From: Actinomycetes bacterium
GTDB lineage: Bacteria > Bacillota_I > Bacilli_A > RF39 > UBA660
Length of the DNA: 10,728 nt
Reading direction: 5' to 3'
Assembly (NCBI GenBank): GCA_021152765.1
Contig: JAGKUT010000013.1
Location: 1-10,728, forward strand
The notes under the pieces were generated by a model. The model worked only from the letters and a program-made list of their open reading frames with translations. It searched no databases and was not told the origin of the DNA. This document shows, one piece after another, positions 1-6,996 of the stretch (within the stretch, counting starts at the first letter, position 1; each line of letters starts with the position of its first letter). Made by a program: the position numbers and the translations under genes.

Positions 1-416
1 CCATAAACAATATCAGTGTAAGTAAGGAGACATTCCACAAATATTTATTTACATAGTACATTCCAAGTTTTTCGGCAGATCCTTTTCTGTAAATGTTTGA
101 AAGATAGTCTTTATATCTTTTCTCATAAAATCTTTCCCACAGACGTAAATCTTCGCCACTATATAAGGCAATTACATTACTTGGCAAATTTTGAATTATT
201 TCCCCATTAGGAATAGGCAATTTGTCATAATGATAGATTCTTTTCCCATTGTTTTTTTTTAATTTATAGTTTTTTCCATCCAGTTCGTAGTCTAGGAAAT
301 AATCAGAATCTAATACATTAAATAATAACGGAAATATACTTAATGACACATATATAATAAAAGATGATAAACCTAAAAAGGAAAATAAATCAACAGAAAA
401 AGATTTCGTTATCACA
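1..416 (-). CDS. Hypothetical membrane protein, partial (C-terminus beyond left edge)
   Basis: The minus strand stays open for about 138 codons, from a GTG at 416-414 to the window edge, which is long for DNA this AT-rich. I do not recognise the protein. A hydrophobic segment near residues 8-32 looks like a membrane anchor or uncleaved signal. It is followed by about 85 polar residues rich in Tyr, Lys and Asn (including the stretch LWERFYEKRYKDYL), then a second hydrophobic segment at about 122-138, cut by the edge. No Shine-Dalgarno precedes the GTG; the frame is closed upstream by TAA at 446-444, so the start is uncertain. Codons such as CTG, GGG, GCC and ACG are commoner here than in the plus-strand genes, suggesting a different history. 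It runs divergently from the gene at 426, with only nine bases between the two earliest starts. Confidence 0.5.
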
Positions 417-421
417 AAAAA

Positions 422-427
422 TATAAT
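422..427 (+). promoter_or_regulatory. Possible -10 hexamer in the divergent start region
   Basis: TATAAT lies here, with a second copy at 353-358. Neither has a recognisable -35 box 16-18 bases upstream and neither has an extended -10 TG. If the 422 copy is used, transcription would begin near 434, so translation of the acidic protein would have to start at the ATG at 462. Weak support only. Confidence 0.2.
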
Positions 428-1103
428 GACAAATTCTAATGATTTAGATGAAGATATTAATATGGAGGAAAAAAACATAGAATTGACAAATGAAAATTGG
501 AATAAGAATGAACAAAGTGAATTTGATTATTTCTTTGGAAAACCAATTGAAGTTGAAAACACTGAAGAACTAAGTGAACCAATTCCTCAAGATCAAATAG
601 AAGATTTAATATATGATGAAAAAAATCCAAAAGAAATAAAATTGGATGAACCATACACAAAAGAAGAATTAGAACAACTATCAGATGTGAAAATAGAGGA
701 TAGGAAAGAAATACAACAAAATGTTATAACAGAAGAGCAACCAAACTCTTCATTAGAACAATCAAACAAAGAACAACAAAGTATATCAGATGACTCTGAA
801 ATTAATGAGTTTATAAGAATACTAAAAGAAAGAGAACCTGATGAAATAGAAAACCAACCAGAAGTAGAAAAAAAACAAGAAATAGAAGATGATGAAATTT
901 TTGAGTATTTAAAAGCATTAAAAGAAAATGCAATTGAACTAAAAATAGATAAAAAGATTAAGAGAAAAGTAGAAAAAGACAAGAAACAAGGAAGAATAAA
1001 GAGATTCTTCATAAATATAAAAAATCATTTTAATGAAAAGAAAGTATCAGAACTACGAGATGAATTAAAACAACAAGAAGAAAAAGGTGGAAGGACTAAA
1101 TAG
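426..1103 (+). CDS. Acidic, probably disordered hypothetical protein with a basic C-terminal part
   Basis: A 225-residue protein I cannot assign to a family. It has no signal peptide or membrane segment, so it should be cytoplasmic. Residues 1-170 are extremely rich in Glu, Asp, Gln and Asn and look disordered. Residues 172-204 switch to strongly basic (KKIKRKVEKDKKQGRIKRFF), and the last 20 residues could form a short charged helix. Two similar helical motifs occur, residues 123-137 (DSEINEFIRILKERE) and 155-169 (DDEIFEYLKALKENA), which may be docking motifs. Start choice is weak: ATG 426 has no Shine-Dalgarno and overlaps a TATAAT hexamer at 422-427; the in-frame ATG at 462 is the alternative. 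The stop overlaps the next gene by one base, implying co-translation. The charge profile suggests an adaptor or scaffold role, but this is inference only. Confidence 0.65.
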   Translation: MTNSNDLDEDINMEEKNIELTNENWNKNEQSEFDYFFGKPIEVENTEELSEPIPQDQIEDLIYDEKNPKEIKLDEPYTKEELEQLSDVKIEDRKEIQQNVITEEQPNSSLEQSNKEQQSISDDSEINEFIRILKEREPDEIENQPEVEKKQEIEDDEIFEYLKALKENAIELKIDKKIKRKVEKDKKQGRIKRFFINIKNHFNEKKVSELRDELKQQEEKGGRTK

Positions 1104-1333
1104 TGATGGAAGAGGAAAGAATATATAAGTTAAAAAATGGTCAGGAAATGGTGTTACTAGCAACCGAAAACTATAATGGAATTAGATATTTATTACTTGT
1201 AGATGAAAAAACAGATGATATACAAGTTGGATTTGAAGAAAATAAAAATCTAGTATTAATAGATAAACAAAATCCATATTTTTCAGACATATTAATTATG
1301 TTAGTGAAAAAATTAAGAAATACTACAAATTAA
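1103..1333 (+). CDS. Small hypothetical protein, 76 residues
   Basis: A short soluble protein I do not recognise. The GTG at 1103 shares its first base with the TAG stop of the upstream gene and lies 8 bases after AAGG (1091-1094); the ATG at 1106 is an equally possible start. Residues 1-55 alternate hydrophobic and polar positions in a way that fits a small beta-sheet domain (IYKLKNGQEMVLLA, then IRYLLLVDEK, then LVLIDK). The C-terminal 20 residues look helical (FSDILIMLVKKLRN). There is no signal peptide or membrane segment. The outline recalls small DUF1292-like proteins, but the similarity is too weak to name it. Translational coupling implies it works with the acidic protein. No terminator separates it from the SPFH gene, so some read-through is likely. 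Confidence 0.6.
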   Translation: MMEEERIYKLKNGQEMVLLATENYNGIRYLLLVDEKTDDIQVGFEENKNLVLIDKQNPYFSDILIMLVKKLRNTTN

Positions 1334-1339
1334 TAAAAT

Positions 1340-1368
1340 TTGACTTAAAATAATAAAAATAGTATAAT
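1340..1368 (+). promoter_or_regulatory. Consensus sigma-70/sigma-A promoter for the SPFH gene
   Basis: The -35 box TTGACT (1340-1345) and the -10 box TATAAT (1363-1368) are separated by exactly 17 bases. Transcription should begin near 1375, leaving a leader of about 17 bases that holds only the ribosome binding site. There is no room for a riboswitch or attenuator. Confidence 0.85.
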
Positions 1369-1391
1369 ACGCAAAAAAAAGGAGGAGTAAT

Positions 1392-2393
1392 ATGGGATTT
1401 TTCCTAGAAGAAATAGAAGAACCATCTTCTGAAAAAACAACACAAAGATCAGAACGTCTACGTGACCTTGATTTAATCGGACGTACCTCACTAGTATTAG
1501 GGGATACTGGACCTATAAATAAATTAGTAATAAGAAGAAAATTATTTAATAAAAAAGGAGAAGTATACTTAAAAGGATATGGATGGGTAACCAGAATGCC
1601 TGGATTTACAGAAGGATATTTACTTGATACTCAATCACATACAGTAGACGTTATAAATGATAAGAGTGAAGACGGAAAATATAGTCTTGATATAGGTATA
1701 GGTGGAGATATTAAAGTTCCATTAAAAGTTACAGTTAGAGCATCAGAAGACAAAGATGATGTTGAAATGTTAATGAAAAACCAAGAAACATATCGTGATG
1801 CAATAAGAAATACTGCTGAACAAATTATGGGAATAATAATTAGAGACCAATGTAAGATAGATCAAAGCAACATAACAGAAGGAAATATAAATAAAATTAG
1901 ACAAATGAATCCTTTCGACATGTTAGCTATGTCATCTGGTAACACAAATATATCTCCAGAAAAAGTTAGACAAGTACTAAAATTAACAACGAAATTATTA
2001 AAAAATTATGGTATTATTTTTGAGGGAATTAGTTTTCCGAAAATTGATATGCCAAAAGAAATTGACGATATACTTAGTAAAGGACTTACTGCTGCTAATC
2101 AAAGACAAATTGATAAAGCAAAAGCAGATAATGATGTTTATATAGCTAAGCAAGAAGCAGAAGCTGTAAGAATTTCAAGAAAAGCAGAAATAGAAATGTT
2201 AAAAATTATGAAAGAAGGATTAGGCCTATCTGAAGAACAGGTTGCACAAATCTTAAGATGGAAAGCAATTCCATCTAATGCAGTAGCAATTATTGGTAAT
2301 GAAAAAGGAAATACAGCGGATTTTGTAGCAGCAAATATGATAAATCAAAGTCAAAATCAAGATCAAAATACAACAGGTGGAATGACTAGATAA
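1392..2393 (+). CDS. SPFH-domain (stomatin/prohibitin/flotillin-like) protein
   Basis: SPFH proteins form large ring- or cage-like oligomers at membranes and often organise or protect membrane protein complexes. In this 333-residue protein, residues about 30-225 fit the SPFH fold. Visible parts are the DIKVPLKVTVRA strand pair (106-117), the helix around YRDAIRNTAEQIMG (134-147), and the characteristic strand-plus-helix region YGIIFEGISFPKIDMPKEI (206-224). Residues 230-275 follow as the Ala/Glu/Lys-rich coiled coil typical of the family, then LRWKAIPSNAVAIIG (288-302). A polar segment at about 150-198 (with MNPFDMLAMSSGNTN) looks like an insertion within the SPFH core. No N-terminal membrane helix is present, so attachment would be peripheral or through a partner. 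The tail is rich in Gln and Asn. The start is firm: GGAGGAG at 1381-1387, then ATG. It has its own promoter and terminator, just upstream of the T4SS operon. Confidence 0.75.
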   Translation: MGFFLEEIEEPSSEKTTQRSERLRDLDLIGRTSLVLGDTGPINKLVIRRKLFNKKGEVYLKGYGWVTRMPGFTEGYLLDTQSHTVDVINDKSEDGKYSLDIGIGGDIKVPLKVTVRASEDKDDVEMLMKNQETYRDAIRNTAEQIMGIIIRDQCKIDQSNITEGNINKIRQMNPFDMLAMSSGNTNISPEKVRQVLKLTTKLLKNYGIIFEGISFPKIDMPKEIDDILSKGLTAANQRQIDKAKADNDVYIAKQEAEAVRISRKAEIEMLKIMKEGLGLSEEQVAQILRWKAIPSNAVAIIGNEKGNTADFVAANMINQSQNQDQNTTGGMTR

Positions 2394-2397
2394 AATT

Positions 2398-2422
2398 AGG
2401 AAATCATTATGATTTCCTTTTT
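2398..2422 (+). terminator. Rho-independent terminator after the SPFH gene
   Basis: The arm AGGAAATCA (2398-2406), a TTA loop and the exact inverse TGATTTCCT (2410-2418) form a perfect 9-bp hairpin followed directly by four more T residues. It begins 5 bases after the SPFH stop codon and insulates that gene from the operon downstream. Confidence 0.85.
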
Positions 2423-2443
2423 AATATTTTATACAATTTATGT

Positions 2444-2472
2444 TTGATAAGAAAAGAAAACTATGTTATAAT
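2444..2472 (+). promoter_or_regulatory. Consensus sigma-70/sigma-A promoter of the T4SS operon
   Basis: The -35 box TTGATA (2444-2449) and the -10 box TATAAT (2467-2472) are separated by exactly 17 bases. Initiation is expected near 2479, giving a leader of about 22 bases. No terminator is seen between here and the right edge, so this promoter probably serves all genes from 2501 onward. Confidence 0.85.
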
Positions 2473-2500
2473 TAAAGTAGTATCTATTAGGAGTGAGTGT

Positions 2501-4015
2501 ATGAAAAAATCAAAGACAACAATACTAAAAATTGCATCATTATTTACAGTGTTTTTTACATGTATAAATATAGTAAATGCATGGGAATCAAAAAATTTCA
2601 ATGTAGAATATGGAGATAATTTATATGCGAGATGCAATGAAAGCAACAAATGCATTCCAATATGTATATATAGTGCAAATAAAGAAGCAGATGATGATGT
2701 CACAAAAAACAATGGTGAGGTAGCATACATTGGATACTATTATTCGGGAAAAAGCGAATGGGAAATTGGGTTCGAATCCATGAATTTTATGAGCGGATGG
2801 GTATTAATATATACTAATAGCACAATACTCCCAGCAACAGATATTTACTGGTCTAATTTTAGAGATTTTGAAAACGAAAAACAACGCCCATGGAATAAAG
2901 CAACAGAAGATAATTCAGATGGAACAGTATGGAAGCCATATGATAAACTAAAAAGTGATTTCCAATGTCCAGAATTTATCACAAGAGATAATATTGATTC
3001 AACAGGTACTACAGAATTATGTTTATCAAACCAAAAAGGAACATGTAAGAAACAAAATGATTTATTTGCCACTCACTTTGAGGATGATAGAAGTTTAAAA
3101 TCCAGTTTTGCTGAAGATGTTGGAAACGTAATAAATGATACATATAACAAACTATTTATATTTGGATCAGATTCTAATGATATGGCTTATGTTGATCCAC
3201 ATATGGATAAAAAGATAGATTTTCTATTAACAGCAGATTCTAGTTTTAAGAAAAATTATGACACAAATAAAAGTGGACAAGAAAATCTAAAAAACTATTG
3301 TCCAATTTTAGCAGAAAATCTAAAAGATGAAGATAAATATTTCAGCTCATTAACAACAAATGTAACTGATTATAGAGATATGCTAAATAAACAATTACAA
3401 GAATCAGCAACTACACTTGGAGTAAGAAATAAAGAAATATATACAGACGAAACATTAAGTTCTTTACTAACATTAGTTGACTCATCAGGAAATAAAAAGT
3501 ATAGAAAAATAATGGATGAAGCAACAGGACAAACTTATATAGAAAAATTACATAGTCTTTATGCTCAAAATACTATCAAATCATTGAATTATGCTAGAGA
3601 AACTTGTAATGCTATTCCAGGTAATAATATACAATATGATGAAACAAAATTAAAAAACATGTTGACAACAAATTATGAAACAACAGTGTATGAGAATGTC
3701 AAATTAGACACCGATTCAACATTTGATTGTGGTACACTTGGTGAATTAGCAGACTTAGTTAAAACAGGTTATTTCATAATTGAAATAGTAGCACTAGTAA
3801 TACTTGTAGTATTTACAGTATTAGATTATGCTAAAGTAATACTAAGTGGTGAACAAGACCAAATGAAAAAAACAAATAAAAGATTAGCAACAAGATTAAT
3901 TGTCATGATAGTAATATTATTATTACCAGCACTTATAAATTTTGTACTAGGAGTATTTAATATAGAAGGATTTAATTCAGAAAATCCACTATGTGTTGAA
4001 ATAAAAAATAAATAG
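2501..4015 (+). CDS. Secreted Cys-rich protein with C-terminal VirB2/T4SS-pilin-like membrane hairpin
   Basis: The product is 504 residues from ATG 2501, which has AGGAG at 2489-2493, 7 bases upstream. An upstream TTG at 2444 is in frame but is the -35 box, so it cannot be the start. Residues 1-27 are a signal peptide (basic MKKSK, hydrophobic core, likely cleavage after NA). Residues 28-420 are a predicted extracellular domain I do not recognise. The end resembles T4SS pilin (VirB2/TrbC-type) proteins: Cys in DCGTLGELADL, membrane helix 424-446, the short loop LDYAKVILSGEQDQMKK, basic KRLATR, second helix 466-488, and a final Cys in NPLC. Ten cysteines outside the signal peptide suggest disulfides in the ectodomain. 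Typical pilins are about 100 residues, so this is a much enlarged form. It may line the channel or act as surface adhesin; the latter is inference. Confidence 0.7.
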   Translation: MKKSKTTILKIASLFTVFFTCINIVNAWESKNFNVEYGDNLYARCNESNKCIPICIYSANKEADDDVTKNNGEVAYIGYYYSGKSEWEIGFESMNFMSGWVLIYTNSTILPATDIYWSNFRDFENEKQRPWNKATEDNSDGTVWKPYDKLKSDFQCPEFITRDNIDSTGTTELCLSNQKGTCKKQNDLFATHFEDDRSLKSSFAEDVGNVINDTYNKLFIFGSDSNDMAYVDPHMDKKIDFLLTADSSFKKNYDTNKSGQENLKNYCPILAENLKDEDKYFSSLTTNVTDYRDMLNKQLQESATTLGVRNKEIYTDETLSSLLTLVDSSGNKKYRKIMDEATGQTYIEKLHSLYAQNTIKSLNYARETCNAIPGNNIQYDETKLKNMLTTNYETTVYENVKLDTDSTFDCGTLGELADLVKTGYFIIEIVALVILVVFTVLDYAKVILSGEQDQMKKTNKRLATRLIVMIVILLLPALINFVLGVFNIEGFNSENPLCVEIKNK

Positions 4016-4029
4016 AAAGGAGAAGATAT

Positions 4030-6138
4030 ATGCAAGTATTAGGATCTATATTAAGATTTTTATTCGCATGGATTGATGGAATAGTTGCTAAAGTAATAAC
4101 ATTAGTATATGGATTACTAATGGATTTAGCAAACCTAACACTATATAGTGAAAATATAGTAAAAGTAATTGGTCAAAGAATAGGAATATTATTAGGAATA
4201 TTCATGTTGTTTAGACTATCAGTTTCATTAATTAATTATATGATTTCTCCTGATAAATTTTCTGATAGTAAACAAGGCGGAGGAGCACTTATAAGAAATG
4301 TAATAATCTCCTTAGCTTTATTAGCAACTGTAAATATAATATTTGAAACAGCATATTCAGTTCAACAAAAAGTTGTAAGTAGCCAAATAATAGAAAAAAT
4401 ATTCTTTGGTGAAACAAGTCAAACAAAAATGGATATAGGATATTATTTATACACAGGTTTCTTCACACCAAATCCAGAAGTTATTCCAGAATGTAACGAA
4501 ATGTGGAATCCGACATTTGATTTAGCAAATTCACAATGTAATTTAGATTTAGGTGCTGTAGTTGAAACAAATGCCTTAAACTCAATACATGACGCAAGAA
4601 ATAATTTAGATATGTCAAAAATATTTTCAAATTATGATGTGGTAATGGCTAATAAAGATGGAGCATTTAAAGGACAGATGGTATTCAATTATACACCAAT
4701 TGTTTCTACGGCAGCAGGAATAGTAACATTACTAATAATGATAAGTTTCTCAATGGAGTTAGCAAAACGTGCAATTAAATTATTATTCCTACAAATAGTA
4801 GCACCAGTACCAATTATATTTAACATGGATACAGGAAAAGGAAAAGATGTATTCCAAAAATGGTATAAACAATGTTTTAATACATATATATCGGTATTTA
4901 TAAGATTACTAGCAATTGATTTCGCAGTATTCATAATAGTACTTTTAAAAGGTGAATTTTCAAGTATATTCCAAGACAAATTAGGAGTAAATATATTTAT
5001 AATAATAGGATGTTTATTATTTGCTAAAGAAGTACCAAAACTAATTGAAGATATGATGGGAATTAAACTTGATGGTATGTCATTAAGACCAATAAAAAAA
5101 TTCCAAGAACAAGCATTATTTGGTAAACAGATAACAAGTCTTGGAGCAGCAGGATTAGCAGGTGGAGCAGCAATGGGAGCCAACCTTCTTAAAAGAACCC
5201 CTGATATATTAAAAAACGGTTGGATGACTGCTGAAGCACTAGGAGGAGTGGTTGCACCAAGAAGTTCAGGAAGAAGTAGATGGGAAAACACAAAATTAGC
5301 ACTAAAATCAGCTGGAGGATCACTATACGGCATAGGAAGCATTGCAGCCGGAGGAATTAGTGCAACAAGTAGAGGAACTTTAGGAGCTATAAAAGGAGAA
5401 AAATTCGGACAAGTATATAATAATGCATATAAAGGTGCAATTGATGCCAGAAATAGTAGACAAGATAGAAGAGACGATAATGTTGGATGGACCGAAATGA
5501 TGGGGTCGAAGATCACACATAAATTGGGAGGTTCTACATTAAACGATATTGCAAAAAGTGCAAATGATAATCTAAAAAAATTAAATTCAAATTATTCCTC
5601 AATGATGGCAGCCGCAGAAGGTGCAGATGATAGTCATGTTCTTCAAGGTATTAACAGTTTAGCAGGTCAAACATTTAAAGGAATGAAAGGACTAGCAAAA
5701 TTTGAAGAAGAATTAAAAAAAGCATCAATAAATATAACTGATTTTAGTGATATAACTGATGCTAATGGCAATGTAATAACTGCCAATGATCAATATTTAG
5801 AAGCATTAGCGGAACAAAGAAGAAGATTAGATGATATAGACCAAATGAAAAAGAACAGAATAGACGAAATAGCTATGTCACAATTTGGAACATCAGGAGC
5901 AGACGCTGCTACAGAAAAAGCAATAAAAGAAGGATATGCACAAATTCAAACATTAATTGATGAAATAAATACAGCAACAAGAAAAATTGACCCTGATATT
6001 ATGATGTTAAGTAAATCTGATAATCCATCTAAAACAAATGGAAAAGCAAAAGGTGTTACTTCACAACTTTCAATTAATGAAACAGCAGCACGAGCTGAAA
6101 AAATTGATTCATATAGTGCAAAAAAGAATCAAAAATAA
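4030..6138 (+). CDS. VirB6/TrbL-like polytopic T4SS channel protein with long soluble tail
   Basis: A 702-residue membrane protein with AAAGGAG 7 bases before its ATG. Likely membrane segments lie at about 50-72, 87-109, 222-243, 246-265, 288-308 and 319-333, plus a weaker N-terminal one at 12-34. An external loop of about 110 residues containing two Cys (155 and 170) separates the third and fourth. The amphipathic helices after 222 and the motif VAPVPIIFNMDTGKGKDVF (258-276) match the VirB6/TrbL-type proteins of Gram-positive conjugation systems such as Tn916 Orf15 and pCF10 PrgH. After 350 the protein is soluble: a Gly/Ala-rich stretch with Arg and Ser (368-455), then a charged, partly coiled-coil tail (545-660). 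VirB6 proteins form the inner-membrane channel and contact VirB4. The position between pilin and PrgI genes supports the call. Confidence 0.75.
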   Translation: MQVLGSILRFLFAWIDGIVAKVITLVYGLLMDLANLTLYSENIVKVIGQRIGILLGIFMLFRLSVSLINYMISPDKFSDSKQGGGALIRNVIISLALLATVNIIFETAYSVQQKVVSSQIIEKIFFGETSQTKMDIGYYLYTGFFTPNPEVIPECNEMWNPTFDLANSQCNLDLGAVVETNALNSIHDARNNLDMSKIFSNYDVVMANKDGAFKGQMVFNYTPIVSTAAGIVTLLIMISFSMELAKRAIKLLFLQIVAPVPIIFNMDTGKGKDVFQKWYKQCFNTYISVFIRLLAIDFAVFIIVLLKGEFSSIFQDKLGVNIFIIIGCLLFAKEVPKLIEDMMGIKLDGMSLRPIKKFQEQALFGKQITSLGAAGLAGGAAMGANLLKRTPDILKNGWMTAEALGGVVAPRSSGRSRWENTKLALKSAGGSLYGIGSIAAGGISATSRGTLGAIKGEKFGQVYNNAYKGAIDARNSRQDRRDDNVGWTEMMGSKITHKLGGSTLNDIAKSANDNLKKLNSNYSSMMAAAEGADDSHVLQGINSLAGQTFKGMKGLAKFEEELKKASINITDFSDITDANGNVITANDQYLEALAEQRRRLDDIDQMKKNRIDEIAMSQFGTSGADAATEKAIKEGYAQIQTLIDEINTATRKIDPDIMMLSKSDNPSKTNGKAKGVTSQLSINETAARAEKIDSYSAKKNQK

Positions 6139-6158
6139 TAAAAAGGGTGTGATATATA

Positions 6159-6473
6159 GTGAATTATTTAATACCTGCAAATACAAAGAAGAGCCAATTA
6201 TATTTTGGTCTCTTCAATGGATTTGATTTAATACTATTTGGAAGTGGACTAGGAGTATCATTATTACTACTACTAATACTACCTGTTGAAACACTAAAAT
6301 GGGCAATAATTGCTATTATTCCTGGATTAGTAACAGGTTTTCTAGTATTTCCAATTCCTTATTACCACAATGTATTAACAGTACTAAGAAATGTAATAAC
6401 ATTTTTTACAACAAGACAAGAATTTGTATGGAAAGGTTGGTGTGTGAAAGATGGCGAAGAAGACAGTAAGTAA
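6159..6473 (+). CDS. PrgI-family small T4SS membrane protein
   Basis: A 104-residue protein with the family's usual length and layout: a short N-terminal cytoplasmic segment with the conserved-looking YLIPANTKKSQLYFGLF (3-19), two adjacent membrane helices (about 23-41 and 46-65), and a C-terminal basic/aromatic part (TRQEFVWKGW). PrgI proteins (TcpE-like, equivalent to Tn916 Orf17) are small components of Gram-positive T4SS inner-membrane channels and are nearly always encoded just before VirB4, as here. The start is GTG at 6159, preceded by GGGTGTGA (6145-6152), a fair match to the anti-Shine-Dalgarno. The gene overlaps the next by 23 bases, so the two are probably translationally coupled. 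Confidence 0.75.
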   Translation: MNYLIPANTKKSQLYFGLFNGFDLILFGSGLGVSLLLLLILPVETLKWAIIAIIPGLVTGFLVFPIPYYHNVLTVLRNVITFFTTRQEFVWKGWCVKDGEEDSK

Positions 6474-6996
6474 ATATACAGTAGATGATATTCCAGTAAA
6501 AAGTATAGTTAATGGAACAATACTTTTAAAGAATAATCAAAAAGTTACAGGAGTAAAAATAGCCCCTAGAAATATTTTTATCCTTGAACCAGATATGCAA
6601 AATATGATTATTTCAAATCTAAAAAATGTATATAACATTATTGATTATGAATTCTGGATAATAGCTGCAGATAGACCAGTAGATATAAATGTTTACTTAT
6701 CGCAACTTCAACTACTATATAATTCAACAAGTGATGTTGCCAGAAAAAAACTTATTTTACAAGATATAAACAAAGCAAATATGTTTGTAAATAATAACGT
6801 AGTAGATACAGAATATTACTTATTATTTAAAGAAAAAGATAGTGATTTAATTGCTAAAAGAATAAGAAATCTAATTAATAGTTTTGCTTCAGCAGGACTT
6901 TCAACTAGACAAGTTACTAATGATGATTTAAGAATTATATTAGATAACTTCTTAAATGGTGGGCAAACTACTACATTTGGGACGGTGATGAGTTAA
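6451..6996 (+). CDS. VirB4 N-terminal domain as a separate protein
   Basis: A 181-residue soluble protein lacking any Walker motif. It resembles the first domain of VirB4/TraC-type ATPases: a small beta-rich start (VDDIPVKSIVNGTILLKNN, 11-29), then VKIAPRNIFILEPDMQNMI (35-53), a strand that reads EFWIIAADRPVD (67-78), a long helical section, and the TNDDLRIILDNFLNGG segment (156-171) usually found just before the remainder of VirB4. That remainder is the next gene. The ATG at 6451 lies inside the PrgI gene, and the TAA stop overlaps the ATG of the ATPase gene by one base (TAATG). Together the two proteins total 775 residues, close to a normal full-length VirB4. It likely binds PrgI, VirB6 and the ATPase at the membrane. 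A recent mutation splitting one gene is possible but less likely given the ribosome binding site for the second part. Confidence 0.65.
   Translation: MAKKTVSKYTVDDIPVKSIVNGTILLKNNQKVTGVKIAPRNIFILEPDMQNMIISNLKNVYNIIDYEFWIIAADRPVDINVYLSQLQLLYNSTSDVARKKLILQDINKANMFVNNNVVDTEYYLLFKEKDSDLIAKRIRNLINSFASAGLSTRQVTNDDLRIILDNFLNGGQTTTFGTVMS

Noticed and set aside
483..488. TTGACA, a perfect -35 box inside the acidic protein gene
   Set aside because: No acceptable -10 hexamer 16-18 bases downstream; likely a chance match in Leu-Thr codons.
457..1012. Long minus-strand frames opposite the acidic protein gene
   Set aside because: Their translations are Ser/Phe/Leu/Ile-rich low-complexity mirrors of Glu/Lys-rich codons, with no ribosome binding site; they are shadows of the plus-strand gene.
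2768..2782. GGGTTCGAATCCATG resembles a tRNA T-arm
   Set aside because: Only two stem pairs hold beyond the loop, no anticodon arm or acceptor stem surrounds it, and it lies inside the well-supported pilin-like gene.
4689..5516. 275-codon minus-strand frame opposite the VirB6-like gene
   Set aside because: Pro/Ser/Ile-rich mirror of Gly/Ala/Asn codons. The plus-strand frame has membrane segments, a good ribosome binding site and operon context.
6038..6226. Plus-strand frame bridging the VirB6-like and PrgI genes
   Set aside because: Overlaps two supported genes in a different frame, has no ribosome binding site, and its Lys/Gln-rich product has no recognisable features.
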